A stretch of DNA of 64,000 bases from Euglena gracilis (lineage: Eukaryota; Euglenida; Euglenophyceae; Euglenales), in NCBI GenBank assembly GCA_039621445.1, contig CP154955.1:760558-824557 (forward strand), in the 5' to 3' direction. Below, piece by piece: positions 1 to 9,544 of the stretch (its first letter is position 1; every line of letters begins with the position of its first letter). The notes under the pieces are model-generated. The model saw only the letters and a list, made by a program, of their open reading frames with translations, was not told where the DNA came from and made no database searches. A program made the translations under genes and the position numbers.

Positions 1-680
1 CCTCGTGTCGTCAACCTTTAAAAATCCGTGGCTGGAACCACCAGCACCTTTTCCCAGCTCCCCCTGGCGGTCCATAGAAATCCCCGGCTGACAATCCCTT
101 GAATTTCTAACCCCCACGCCATTTTCGTCCCTCCCCTGTCGGCGGCAACCAGACCTGTCTGGTGTAAACCTGGAGGGATTTGTTGGAGCCGGTTTAAATT
201 TACCAGGCCACCCCCCCCCCCCCCGCGAGGGGGTCAAGGGGGAGGGGTCCGGCCGGCTGTCAGGCTGGACTGGCTGGTTCCCTAAATCAGGCAAAACACC
301 CAAATTCAGCTGGGCCGGAATTTCTCAGCAAAAATATTGAGGTATAAAAAAAAACTTCAAAAGCAACATTGTTGGCCATTTTGTCATTTTTTCTTCTTGT
401 GCAGCCCGGCCTGTCAGGCTGGCAATGGCAAAACTTTATTTCCACTCCCCCCCCCCAGTGTGTCTGCCCGGCTCGGAGCCACTGGCCAGAAAAAAGGTGC
501 TGACGGGCTTGACCCCCCCCCCCCATTTTGGAAGGGGGTATTCTCCGGCCTGAGATAATCTGACCCTATATGATCCCCAAACCATACTCTGGACAAAAGG
601 CACGAAGATGTCCCGGTCTCATTTGTGTTCCTTTTGGTGCGTTGGCACACAAGGGAGTTGCAAATAGAAGGGGAGTCACA
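1..680. other. Non-coding left edge with G/C runs
   Basis: No convincing exon is visible. The stretch has several C or G homopolymers of 9 to 14 bases and loose copies of a CTGTCAGG-type motif that recurs near 5.4-5.6, 19.9 and 52.6 kb. The minus-strand BLUF/cyclase-like gene should continue leftward, so this is probably intron. No cyclase catalytic exon could be recognised in it. Confidence 0.4.
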
Positions 681-689
681 CAGAATCCT

Positions 690-806
690 GTGGTCCATCC
701 CTGAGAGCCCCGGGGCGGGCAGGCAGGTACGCCCACATGGTGAGGAAGCCGCTGCTGATTAGGTGCAGCACGGTGACCACCATAGCGGGGGCTTGGGGGG
801 CAGCCG
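690..806 (-). CDS. Exon: post-BLUF linker helix of PAC-like protein
   Basis: Minus-strand reading includes MVVTVLHLISSG then FLTMWAYLPARPG. From memory of the family, Euglena PAC subunits have a closely matching segment right after BLUF (hydrophobic helix, then an aromatic SMWSYLP-like motif), which leads into the cyclase. The match in spacing and aromatic pattern is why this is joined to the BLUF exons 1 kb upstream. The exon start may follow a CAAAG at about 807; the 3-prime end is not defined by a clear GT donor. A random hydrophobic ORF is the alternative. Confidence 0.5.
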
Positions 807-2896
807 CCCCCTTTGCACCCTGAACCCCCCCCCCCCGAGACGAGACATCGCAAACCGCAAGCCAGAAATGCACTTGGGTCCCACCCAATCAGGGGCTACC
901 CCCCGGGGAAGGGCCAATTGCGGTTCTTCGCGCCGAAATTTGAGAAACTCCGGGGGATTTTACTTGCCCTCACCCTGGGTGGAGAGTGGCCCGGAAGACC
1001 CAACCACCCAACTCACCTCCGGGGAGGGGGTGTCCAACCGTTCATAAATACCTGGTACAAGCACTCTTCAACCAGGGGTTATTTGAATCACAGTGTTGGT
1101 TTTACGATGCTTGGCCGAAATGTGTTTGTTTGGGATTGCTGAATGTGGGTTAATAGGACGTCAGCATACGTGCAACGATGTGAAACCCAATGCACAATCT
1201 CCCCAAACGAGCTAACGCAACCAACGCACCCCCCCCCCCCACGCTGCAAGCGACCGCTGCTGCCCCGCAGCCCACGCTCAGGGGGCTCCTGGGCGGTGGG
1301 GGTCATACACCACCAACTGCATGTTCCAGTCTGCGTAGAGTCGGCTCACAACAGCAGGGCAGGAAAAAAAAGCGGGACCCCATTTTCAAAGGGAAATACT
1401 CAAGAGCATCCATACCATCATTTGCTGGCAAGAAAATGCTTCGTTAACTATGTGTCAGGCTTGTCTTCAAAAGGGGTTGCATTGGTGGTGGAAAAACAAG
1501 GGATCTGGAATATGCTGAAACTTATTCTGAGACAAATAAAAAAAAGCACCAGAATAACCCAGCAGAGTATTTTGAAGGAAAAAAAGAGAAACCGAAAAGA
1601 AAAGAAAACTGAAAAAGAAAAAAAAATGAAACGTACACAATTATGAATGTACTGGCTATCAGCTGCAAAAAAGCTCAGATCCGGAAGCTGCTCAAAAAGC
1701 ATCCTTCCATAGCATATAACAATGTGTCTGAAAACAAACTCCATTTCCACGCCGTCCCTGTCCGCAGCTGATGTCCATGACCACGGTGAGGGACGTGTGG
1801 CGGGGGTCCTCCTGCAGCCGGCGGAACAGGTCCTCGACGGCATGCGGGGACCCCTCCACCACCTGGATGAAGTACGGCGCGGTGTAGAGGAGGAAGCCCG
1901 ACACCTCGGCCCGCTCGTTGCCGGCAGGCTGGGTGGGGGTCCACTTATAGCTTTTGCTAGACACTGGAAAAATGGACCCCGGGGGGAAGGGGGGGTCATG
2001 GGGGTCCCCCCAAGTGAAAAAAAAAATCCTCTGGAAATCCCAAAAATGGCCCAAGTGGGCATTTTGGCAAGTTTTTTGGGGTCACAAAATACTCGCGCCA
2101 GTCACTGGATAAAAATTTTCTACTAGCTAATTCTGCTAGTGTGGGGGAGGGAGGGTCCACATTTTCCACTAGCCAAATTTGGACTAGCTGCAGTTCAGCC
2201 CCCCGGGGAGGGGTACGGCGAACCCTTAAGCAAAGGCCTGGTTGCTTGTACAGGAGAGGTTGGACAGGACCGAATTCCACAAGCCTGGGTAGCTACTTTT
2301 GCCTTCAAAGCGAGGAGTTGAATACCGGTGACTGTGAGTCGCAGTCAGGGTTCAGAGGGAGGGATAGAAGGAGGAATCGTCAGGATTTCAAAAAATTGGT
2401 TCCCCATTGCCAGGATGGGGATGGTGAAAAGAATGGAAAATTTGAAAGACAGTCTCAGCCGATGGGCACGCGATCCCCATCCTCCAGGGCAAAACGGTTA
2501 CCTGTGGGTAGTGAGCTGATGGGGAGTTGCCCTAACCCAGACCGCCCAAACGAAGACCTACGTAGTGTCCAGGAAGAACACAATATCAATCTTCAAAAAA
2601 GCCGGCACACAAAAAATGAACAAGGAAAAGAAACAAACACAAAAAAACACAGAAAATCACAAAATAGGTAAAAATCCCAAAGAGAAAACTTGTTTGCATT
2701 TCCGTAGCCAACCCCAGCCCCCTCCCAACCCTCCCGACCCCCTTGCCCAATGTCCCCTGGCCGGGCGGGGTCCACCGCCCGGGAGATGTACATCAGCCGG
2801 CGCAGCGGGCTCAGCCCCGACCGGCGGCCGCGCTGCTCGGGGGGCAGCACGCCGCTGAAGCTGAGCCGGGGGCCAGGGCTGGCGAGATCCGCCCGC
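690..2896 (-). CDS. BLUF photoactivated adenylyl cyclase-like gene (partial, multi-exon)
   Basis: Gene model read on the minus strand and continuing off the left edge. Exons in order are 2896-2747 (BLUF strand 1), 2284-2241 plus 1924-1772 (BLUF core, interrupted by element E1), and 806-690 (helical linker after BLUF). BLUF domains bind flavin and sense blue light; in Euglena-type PACs they drive a fused class III adenylyl cyclase. The flavin-site Tyr (in LMYISRA), Asn (in SNERAEVSG) and Gln (in FIQVVEG) are all present, so photochemistry could be intact. No cyclase domain is inside the window, so enzyme identity rests on the BLUF sequence style and the linker. The short exon that should carry the BLUF C-terminal Trp/Met strand was not found between 1.7 and 0.8 kb. 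It could instead be a stand-alone BLUF protein. Confidence 0.7.
807..1771. other. Probable introns of the BLUF gene
   Basis: Poly-A/poly-C rich sequence with no coding region that can be supported. An exon for the end of the BLUF domain is expected here on the minus strand but could not be identified. The AT-rich part at 1540-1640 is a run of A and G that gives a spurious Lys-rich reading on the plus strand. Confidence 0.3.
1772..1924 (-). CDS. Exon: BLUF domain core
   Basis: Minus-strand translation contains NERAEVSGFLLY, APYFIQVVEGSP and EDLFRRLQEDPRHTSLTVV in one frame. These are the BLUF signatures N..(I/V)(T/S)G.LLY, F.Q..EG and L...I..DPRH, at normal spacing. The conserved flavin-contact Gln is the Q of FIQVVEG. 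The right-hand edge abuts element E1 at 1925, so the apparent CAG acceptor there lies inside the transposon. The sequence across E1 continues the same domain. The 3-prime end is near 1772, where no clean GT donor is present; a nonconventional intron is possible. Confidence 0.85.
1925..2240. mobile_element. E1: hAT-like MITE inside the BLUF exon
   Basis: A 316-bp element related to E9, E10 and E12: it shares TTTTGCTAGACACTGG on the left, and ACTAGCCAAATTTGGACTAG followed by CCTTAAGCAAAGGCCTG on the right. Flanking 8-mers are GTTGCCGG (1917-1924) and GTTGCTTG (2241-2248), a target duplication with two differences that suggests an old insertion. Element plus one target copy is 324 bp, a multiple of three, and removal joins BLUF coding sequence in frame. 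The left inverted end is eroded; only CAGGC is clear. Confidence 0.7.
2241..2284 (-). CDS. Exon: BLUF helix 1, upstream of E1
   Basis: After a CTACCCAG acceptor (AG at 2286-2285) the minus strand reads LWNSVLSNLSCTSN, then meets E1. With E1 and one target copy removed, it runs on as SVLSNLSCTSNERAEVSG into the BLUF core. BLUF proteins have a helix ending in S..N at exactly this place. The distance from LMYIS to VSGFLLY becomes about 29 residues, close to what is recalled for Euglena PAC. The join to the previous exon is uncertain by one base, because exon 2747 would need to donate a single G. Confidence 0.6.
2747..2896 (-). CDS. Exon: BLUF strand 1
   Basis: Minus-strand translation has LSPLRRLMYISRAVDPARPG followed by DI. 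LRRLMYIS is the BLUF first strand with the redox-active Tyr. Codons are GC-rich at third positions, as in other exons of the window. The likely 3-prime boundary is GACATTGG followed by GCAAGG, a GC-type donor. The 5-prime boundary is not fixed; upstream in-frame residues are low complexity (Pro, Arg, Gly). Confidence 0.8.
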
Positions 2897-3259
2897 CGCG
2901 GTCAGTGGGGTAACCCCCACCCCCGGGTGCGCGCATTTAAGGATGTGGTTTCGGACCCCGAGGGGTGCGCACTTATTAGGGCAGTGTGCACTTTTTAGGG
3001 CGAAGCCAAAAATACTGACGTTACCCCCACTCTGTTTCAATTTTCCCCCCAATTTTGTGATTTCACGCTATGAATCAAGTGATTATGTGTCAAATTTGGG
3101 CTTGGACGATAGAAATGTTTGTTCTGAGAAAGACAAGTTCTGATAATTGTGTCTGCTTTCCCACCTGAGATGCGACAGTGATTTCTCCTTTGGGGGGTGC
3201 GCACTTTTTAGGGAGGTAGTTTCGGGTCTACTGCAAAAGCGGAATCCTAACTTTTTGGT

Positions 3260-3380
3260 TGCCTCCGAGGAGTCTCGGGAAGCCTCCGCGGAGCCTTCGC
3301 AGAGGCTGGTTACCAGCCTCTGCGGAGGCTCAAGGTAACCAGCCTCCGAGGAGGTTCCGAGGAGGCTCCTCGGAGGCTAA
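3260..3380. repeat. Palindromic GCCTCCGAGG array, left arm
   Basis: Short palindromes such as AGAGGCTGGTTACCAGCCTCT-type dyads and GCCTCCGAGGAGG variants follow each other. They are diverged relatives of the cleaner array at 4455-4665. Confidence 0.7.
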
Positions 3381-4454
3381 AATACCCAATTTTGCAGGAG
3401 CATGTTGGGAACATACAACTGAACGGGAGTTTTTTTTTTGTGCTACAAGAGAAACATTCTTCAATGTCAAACACGGTGACTGCACTCAGTGGCAGATCAT
3501 CCGCTGCCCATTTGCACAGAGGGGAAAATAATTCACGGACAAATTCACATACTAATTCCCAGACTAACAGACGGAAAAAAAATTCACGGAATTCGGGAGG
3601 CAACATAGAGCTTAAACGAAACCGAAAATGAATTTATTCATCCAGAATAAATTCAGAATTACCTAAATTATCCAGAGGCCAAAATTGTACCCGAGATTGT
3701 GATCCCACTGGGATTTGCCGCAACTTTTAATCCTGGATTGCACTGATGTGTCTTCAACCAGGTGAACCACGTGGGGGGGGGGATGGTAGCAAACTGAACG
3801 TCAGCATGGATATGATATTAAAAAAAAAAAAGGTCAGGTGAAACCCAAAATGGTGTCCATTTGGCTGTGCCCGGGGGGGGGGAGGGGGGGGGGGGGGGAG
3901 AGGGCCTGCGGCCCCCTCCCCCACCCCCCCCCCCCTCCCCCCCTCCCCCCTACCCTCCGCCCCCCGGCTCCCCAACAACAATATCCATTTTGAGTGGACA
4001 AAATTTGGCGGACATGGCGTAAGTAGCAAACGGGTAAACGGTAAAAGCAAAGTCAGGCGGACATGACGTTTTTGTAGCAAATGGATAATAGCAAATGTTT
4101 TTCAACAAATTTGGCGGACATGGCGTAAATTGCAAATGGGTGAACGGTCTGTACCACATCAATGGAAATGGCTTTTTTTGTGGAAAATGGGGGGATGGGT
4201 GAGTGTGAGAGGGCGAAAAGTTTTGTTCTTTGTGACGATGTGGGCAGTGTTGAAATCTAAACAAAATTGAATTTTTGGGGGGATACACAGATATAGGGGT
4301 AAAATTTTTTTTTTTGTGGAGATGGGGGAGAAAAAAAAAATAAAATTCCTCTTCCTCTGGGCAGTGGGGGCAGGGGGAAGGGGTGTGGAGGGAGATTGGC
4401 ATCAATCCGTAAAATATGTTTCCTATTCTTATTTTCAGACATGACCTATGTGCA

Positions 4455-4665
4455 ACAGTGGTTACCGAGGAGCCTCCGCGGAGGCTGGTCACCTTGGAGC
4501 CTCCGCGGAGGCTGGTTACCCTGGAGCCTCCGCGGAGGCTCCAAGGTAACCAGCCTCCGCGGAGGCTGGTCACCTTGGAGCCTCCGCGGAGGCTGGTTAC
4601 CCTGGAGCCTCCGCGGAGGCTCCAAGGTAACCAGCCTCCGCGGAGGCTCCCCGGAGGCTAAGGCA
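4455..4665. repeat. Palindromic AGCCTCCGCGGAGGCT array, right arm
   Basis: About seven copies of the 16-bp palindrome AGCCTCCGCGGAGGCT alternate with GGTTACC or GGTCACCTTGG linkers, so every strand and frame yields the same EPPRRL-type peptide. Those readings are repeat artefacts, not genes. Unit spacing is about 27-34 bp, and long hairpins or cruciforms are possible. Confidence 0.85.
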
Positions 4666-4976
4666 ACCAAAACTTAGGATTCGGCATTTGCTGGGCCCGG
4701 TAGTTTCGGACCCTTGGCGGGTGCGCACTTATTAGGGCACTGCGCACAAATAGGGCACTGCGCACTTATCAGGGGGGGTTTACGCCTTTACTCCACATTT
4801 CTCCTCCCGAAACTACGGGGAAGCCAAAATGAGTGATATGCTCTTTCCAAAAATATCACAAAGAATCGTTTATTTTATGCTAACCGGTTTTTTGTGTGCT
4901 GAACTGGTGTTTTTTTGAAACTGTGGGAATCTGTTCATTATGAAAGGTTCTGCTTTCTCATCTTCTTCTTTAAGAC

Positions 4977-5061
4977 CCTCCCGTCGTGGTGTCGGCCAGT
5001 GCCCGCTGTTTGTTGGCGGCAATATCAGATGTGGTGACTGGTGGCCCCGGTTCTGGGCAAC
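4977..5061 (-). CDS. Candidate small exon
   Basis: On the minus strand a TTTTTTGACAG acceptor is followed by CPEPGPPVTTSDIAANKQRA and LADTTTGG, then a G/GTCTTAAAG donor-like site at 4976. The composition looks coding and both splice signals fit, but the exon is short and has no recognised family. Confidence 0.3.
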
Positions 5062-5079
5062 CTGTCAAAAAAGAAAAGT

Positions 5080-5980
5080 TGTCAGGGTTTTCATTGACCT
5101 CTTGGCTAGAACATGACGCGCGAACTTGCCATTCACTGCCTTCGTCTTCGGGTCTAAAATCGGCGGATGTAAAAAAAAATACGTAGCGGTCAGGGTAACA
5201 CCCACAAAGAGGGGATTTACGGGTGTTGATCTTGCCCCATTCATGACATTTGTGAGGTTTATTGTTTAGCCTGAATACAACCACAAAACCTAACGTTTAA
5301 AATAAAAACAGCATGATAACAAGATTAATTCAACAATACAATGTATTTTCAATAATACTAATAATTCAATGATATAATGATATAATATACCTCCCTGGGA
5401 ACCTGAGATCCCGTCAGGTCCCTCCCGGAAACTGTCAGGGTCCCATTACTGGCCAACCTGTCAGTATGGGAAGTTTTCAGGGTCCCTGGTACTGGCCAAG
5501 CTGTCAGGGGAATTTTTCAGTGACTTTCCCTTGAAATGCCCTACCCGAGAGACTGTCAGGGTCCTTGGCACCACTCTATCAGGTGAGAGTTTCCCGGGGG
5601 GGGGGGGATGTATGTATACAAAAAATCATGTGATAATATTAATAATATTGATCATATGTGACACAGTATAATAATAAAAATAAATCATTAATAATGCAAA
5701 TAATACAATAATAATATTATATATACTAATATAATAATTTCACCAAGGAAAACACAAAAAACTCTTAAAACATGATATTTTAAAATCGTGTGTGTATAAA
5801 ACCTTGCAATTTGCTGTTTTCTGTTACTTTTATACAAAGAAAAACCACAACTTCTGATAATAATATAAGAAATAGGCAATATAATAATAGTAATGATACC
5901 ATAATACGGAGAAACCGCACACACACACACACACACACTCTCTCTCTCTCTCTCTCTCTCTCTTGCCCGCCAACTATGGG
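5080..5980. other. AT-rich intergenic or intronic stretch with CTGTCAGGG repeats
   Basis: No gene is seen. 5390-5600 holds four degenerate copies of a GG(A/T)ACTGTCAGGGTCC(C/T)-like motif about 50-60 bp apart. 5640-5890 is very AT-rich. A (CA)n(CT)n tract occupies 5918-5962. Confidence 0.5.
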
Positions 5981-5999
5981 GGATGGTTTGGGCGGCCCT

Positions 6000-6095
6000 G
6001 GGCGGGGCCGGTTTGTGGCACGGTACTCCGCCAGCATCTCTGCGAGACGCCCTGAGTGGGTGCGGACGGTGCCGAAGGGCAGCAGGTCATCCTGC
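6000..6095 (-). CDS. Candidate exon, unknown protein
   Basis: Minus strand: a GGCGCAG acceptor, then DDLLPFGTVRTHSGRLAEML and AEYRATNRPRPGP in one open, GC-rich frame. The amino-acid mix (amphipathic LAEMLAEY) looks like real protein, but no family is recognised and the donor is unclear. It could belong to a gene whose other exons lie at 4977 or further left. Confidence 0.35.
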
Positions 6096-6199
6096 GCCGC
6101 CGAGGGGCATCGGGGCATGGGGGGCGGGCCGCGAGGTCCCGACAGGGGAGAGAAGGCCTGGGGGGGACAGGGCGTCAGGCAGCAGGGTGGAGGGTTGAC

Positions 6200-6790
6200 A
6201 CAGGACGGGGGGCAGCATGGACCCTCGAAAACCGTATGTTTATGGCTAACCCTGAACTCACCCCTTCTGTCTAAATGTTGCTGTTTACTACGTTTATAGA
6301 CTTGCTTGCTACCTACGTTTATCTAACTGCCATATCATTTATCAATACTATCAAACAATTTTACAATTAACCGTGAAACTATTTCACTGACCAGTGTACC
6401 AGTGTGTACCAAATCTCAGGCTCTTCGTCACGTTCCCGCAGCTTAATCAGCATTTGCATTCTCAATACAGGAACTGCTTGGTATCAATCCTTCAAACTTG
6501 TTGACCATCCATACACCTCTGCTCTCCTCTGATCAGTCAGTGGTGCATTTGTATACAAATTCTTATTTGTACGTCGTTTACAATTTACTGTGTCAAAATT
6601 TCCCGTAACGTGCTCCGAAGGATATGCTGATCCACACAATATACTAAGACACACACAAAAATCCCTGAGACTGGTTTTACTAACTGTAATTTGATTATAT
6701 TACTGGATGTTTCTTCTTCGTACATTTTTTATTTGAACTACTTGACTTCACGGGAAACCGTAAACCTGCTGTTACGAAACCACTGATTGT
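6200..6790. other. No gene seen
   Basis: Moderately AT-rich sequence without coding bias, recognised repeats or splice-bounded ORFs. Confidence 0.4.
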
Positions 6791-6814
6791 ATCCCTGTGC
6801 ACGCTTATCTGACG

Positions 6815-7423
6815 ATGGCTAGTTCTTCTCGCAATGCAAATCACATCACCCTGGACATGGCTGTCCTGCGTTTGTGCGTGGCGCACGCCGCAGTGCACAC
6901 AGGTGATGATCTTCTGCAAGATGCCTTTGAACGTAACCTTCCGGCTCCTCAGCAATTACTGTCCCTGGTGTTGTCCATCTGCTTCAATCATCGCAGCAGA
7001 CGCACACTGCAGCAGCTGCAGGCAGAGCACTCACGACCGCTCCCAGCAGCCGCACTGGATCCACGTTGTTGCACATTTGGCAATGGCAATCTTCAACGCG
7101 CTGCGCAGGCAGGCAATCCACCATTCCGAGGTCATCAACGTGGCCCGCACACTGCGTCACCTTCCACGCAACACCCGGCGTGGTCTGCTGGGCACAGGCG
7201 TGATCTTGCCGCCGGAAGTGAGCTTGGCAGCAAAGGCACGCACAGCAGCACGCAGCATTCTGCATGACATCAGCGGACAGCAGTGTGTGTTCTGGATTGA
7301 CAACTGGGCTTCGGTGGGGCACGGATCCAGTGCAGCCAAAAAGGGGGAGACAAAACCCCCCTGCCTGAACACCTGGAATGTTGTTTTGGGGCGCAATAGC
7401 GCAAATAAACAGTGTAAAAAATA
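6815..7423 (+). pseudogene. Frame-broken ORF of unknown family
   Basis: Two plus-strand frames each carry protein-like sequence. The first runs from an ATG at 6815 (MASSSRNANHITLDMAVLRL onward) to about 7035. The second continues from about 7050 with WIHVVAHLAMAIFNALRR and GQQCVFWIDNWASVGHG to a stop at 7424. The switch implies a one- or two-base indel near 7035-7060. Residue composition is balanced, without low complexity, so this is probably a decayed gene or a transposon-encoded protein. No family is recognised. Confidence 0.45.
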
Positions 7424-7451
7424 AATTCAGTGACACCCCGCGAATCTGCCA

Positions 7452-7667
7452 GTGTCTGCGGGTGCGGAGTCCTCCTCCGAGGAGTCCTTGCCCGAGCGAC
7501 CGACTCGGCGTTCGCGGTTCGAGTCCGTGGTAGGCGGTGACGTACCTCCTCATCGGTACCCTGCAGAGCCTGCACGCCGTGGCGCAGCCTCGAGCAGCAG
7601 GGACACGGTGCCACCGAGAGCGGCGGGGGTGTACGTCCCGGCGGAGCCCTTCGAGGAGTCCAACTGA
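7452..7667 (+). CDS. Ser/Arg/Pro-rich ORF, possible exon
   Basis: GC-rich plus-strand frame reading ESLPERPTRRSRFESVVGG and ending EPFEESN at a TGA. It lies just after the broken ORF and could be its last exon. The opposite strand is also open for much of it, so the strand choice is weak. Confidence 0.3.
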   Translation: MSAGAESSSEESLPERPTRRSRFESVVGGDVPPHRYPAEPARRGAASSSRDTVPPRAAGVYVPAEPFEESN

Positions 7668-8189
7668 GTGGATTTTCTGAGGAGGCGACAACTCAGCAAC
7701 TTTCGATACAAATCATACCGGTCTCCAATTTATGAGTCATTCGATGCGCCATTGTGAGCCGCACAAGGCCCAAAATAAAAAATTCAACACTCCTCTCCAC
7801 ACACCTTCTGGATTTCCAAAAGGCAGGCCTATGGTTACCCAACCGTTAACTGCCAATAAATTAACGGTTTCGCTATGTGAATGTGTGATGTGTAACCTCC
7901 GGTTTGTATTCAGCGGTTTTCAGCACAGATAAAATGTCGCAGCGTACAAAAATGTGGCATATTCACCCCCCCCCTTGTCACAGACCGGAATATATCATTT
8001 CTCGGGATTTGCCATGATGTTTCACAATTTTTCCATATTTTGTCCAAAAAAGTCGGATAATTTTTTTTACATAATTTTGGGCGGATTGCCTACCGGGGGT
8101 TTGACATTCTTCCAGTTTCGTGGTTTCAGTTATTGGATGTACAATCAAGGGTTAGAAAACGTTCCCTTTTTGGAATGCCGCCTCGCTTC

Positions 8190-8201
8190 AGGTCACACAC
8201 C
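8190..8201 (+). promoter_or_regulatory. Possible trans-splice acceptor and short leader
   Basis: A CTTCAG stands 10 bases before the ATG at 8202 (context ACACCATGG). If the organism is a euglenid, mRNAs acquire a spliced leader at such a site. This is inferred; no leader sequence is visible in genomic DNA. Confidence 0.25.
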
Positions 8202-8577
8202 ATGGCCGACCCTGAAGCTGTCCCCGCGGAGGGGGAGGTGACCGTCCCCGGGCCGCAGGAGCCCGGGACCGAGGTGGTGTTGGCTGGAGCAGAGCCCGCC
8301 CCCACCGCGGCCGCGGCAGCGCAGGAGCCGAAGCCGGCCGCCAAGCCAGGGCGGGTGCGGCCGTGGGGAGCCGCCCAGAGCCTGCCCATCGCCGAGGTGT
8401 ACAAGGAGGAGGTGAAGAAGTGGGTGACCTCCGTGGGGAGAAGCTGCCGCTGGACGTGCTGCATGTGGACTACAACCAATCCGAGGGGCAGACGCGGCCG
8501 CTGGACAACACAGAGGTGGAGCGGAATCTGCGGCAGCTGCAGCTGAACCCCCCGCTGGAGATGGTGCGGGTCACCGT
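8202..8577 (+). CDS. Exon 1 of ParB-like gene
   Basis: The start MADPEAVPAEGE leads a Pro/Ala-rich N-terminus, then AEVYKEEVKKWV. After a one-base slip at GTGGGGAGAAG, frame 2 continues with KLPLDVLHVDYNQSEGQTRP and LDNTEVERNLRQLQLNPPLE. That pattern (strand, Asp/Asn, Arg-Pro, helix, NPPLEMVRV strand) is the front half of a ParB-like domain. The 3-prime end is at one of the overlapping GTGTGAAAG sites. Neither choice gives the correct phase for exon 2, so the junction is unresolved by one base. Confidence 0.7.
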
Positions 8578-8733
8578 GTGAAAGAAGGCCAGTGTGGCTT
8601 GTGTCTGTGTGTGAATGTGACGTGTGTGCTCCTTGCATTGGCCCGGTTTCTGTCGGATGAGGATTGAACTCAGAAGAACTTTTGTAAATGATAAGCAGAA
8701 GGGTCATTGCACTGCATTTGGAATCAGATTTTA

Positions 8734-8890
8734 TTTGCGCATTTGCGCGCACATGCACACGTTATGTTTTGACTTGCGCATTTGCGTGCACACACACAAG
8801 CAATGTGTTGATTTGCACATTTGCACGCACTTACACGCACAGTGTGTTGATTTGCGCATTTGCGCGCACATCCCCTTCATTGTCCTCTCA
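8734..8890 (+). repeat. 39-bp tandem repeat in intron 1
   Basis: TTTGCGCATTTGCGCGC-type cores start at 8734, 8773, 8812 and 8851, exactly 39 bp apart, separated by ACA...AGTGTGTTGA-like spacers. Each core is an imperfect palindrome. The same core recurs singly in later introns of the gene. Confidence 0.9.
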
Positions 8891-8891
8891 G

Positions 8892-8987
8892 ACGACAACT
8901 ACATGCTGGTGTCGGGGCAGCACATCACCTCGGCGCTGAAGCGGTGGGCGGAGAGCTTCCGGGCCCGGAAGCTGAACCCCCCGAAAG
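8892..8987 (+). CDS. Exon 2 of ParB-like gene
   Basis: Acceptor TCCTCTCAG at 8890-8891, then DNYMLVSGQHITSALKRWAE and SFRARKLNPPK; donor AAAG/GTTCAG at 8988. YMLVSGQHITSAL matches the ParB-like signature (Y.LI.G.HR..A), with HI replacing the catalytic or binding HR. Loss of that Arg makes nuclease or CTPase activity doubtful. The intron begins GTTCAG, which has both a GT and a CAG at +4 to +6. Confidence 0.75.
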
Positions 8988-9023
8988 GTTCAGCCTTTTA
9001 TTTGTTTGTGTGTTTTTCTGCTT

Positions 9024-9121
9024 CCCCTCTCGTGCAGCCCCTCTCGTGGAGCCCCTCTCATGCAGCCCCTCTCATGCATCCCCTCTCGTGCAGCCCTTCT
9101 CATACAGCCCCTCTTATGCAG
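9024..9121 (+). repeat. 14-bp tandem repeat resembling 3-prime splice sites
   Basis: Seven consecutive units of the form CCCCTCTC(A/G)TGCAG occupy 9024-9121 with no gaps. Each unit is a pyrimidine tract ending in an AG triplet, like a 3-prime splice site. They lie in intron 2, just before the presumed acceptor of exon 3. Confidence 0.95.
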
Positions 9122-9189
9122 GCAGGCCGGGTGGGACCGGTCCGTCCCACAGGTGTGAGCCCACTGCCGGTCTGATTATTTGCTTGATG

Positions 9190-9369
9190 ACATTGTTCGT
9201 GTTTGCTGGCGCCTGCTGACCTCCGAGGCGCGGGCCCAGGTGGCGGCGGCGCTGCAGAGCCCGGGGATCGGGCTGGCCCAGCTGGAGCAGGCGGCGGCGA
9301 AGGCGACCCACAAGATGTGGGTAACGTTCGCGTGGAGGAGCGACAACGAGAGGATCCACCCCCAGATTG
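9190..9369 (+). CDS. Exon 3 of ParB-like gene
   Basis: Frame reads CWRLLTSEARAQVAAALQSP, then GLAQLEQAAAKATHKMWVTF and ERIHPQI, with a strong donor G/GTATGTGA at 9370. The left boundary is not fixed; the nearest acceptor-like AG sites lie at 9151-9173. Ala-rich helical content; no separate domain recognised. Confidence 0.6.
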
Positions 9370-9544
9370 GTATGTGATTGCACTGTGATGCCTAAGCAAT
9401 GCTGAAAAGGTGTCGTCCGTGGTGGCATGGCTCTGCTTTTACATGAGGACAGTGATGTGTCTGACTAACCTACCCAATGGGGTGAATGGGGTTTCCCTGC
9501 ACAAATTTAACTGGGACCAATCCCCTCTCTGTTCCATCACAATC

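Larger units (their letters stand above)
2930..4975. repeat. Fold-back repeat complex with GCGCACTTATTAGGGC ends
   Basis: Two related blocks, at about 2930-3232 and 4690-4870, carry GTGCGCACTTATTAGGGCA-type motifs and a GTAGTTTCGG motif. They bracket inner inverted arms: GGCAACCAAAACTTAGGATT at 4652-4672 is mirrored by AATCCTAACTTTTTGGTTGC at 3243-3262. The arms continue into palindromic arrays. A further copy of the left block lies inverted at 51990-52315. The centre (3380-4450) is AT/C-run sequence without a gene. This looks like a composite fold-back transposon; no target duplication was identified. Confidence 0.6.

Noticed and set aside
4416-4677. Arg/Pro/Leu repeat proteins on both strands
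   Set aside because: Translations of the AGCCTCCGCGGAGGCT palindrome array.
7505-7535. T-arm-like CGCGG-TTCGAGT-CCGTG, possible tRNA
   Set aside because: No matching acceptor stem, D-arm or anticodon arm upstream at tRNA spacing.
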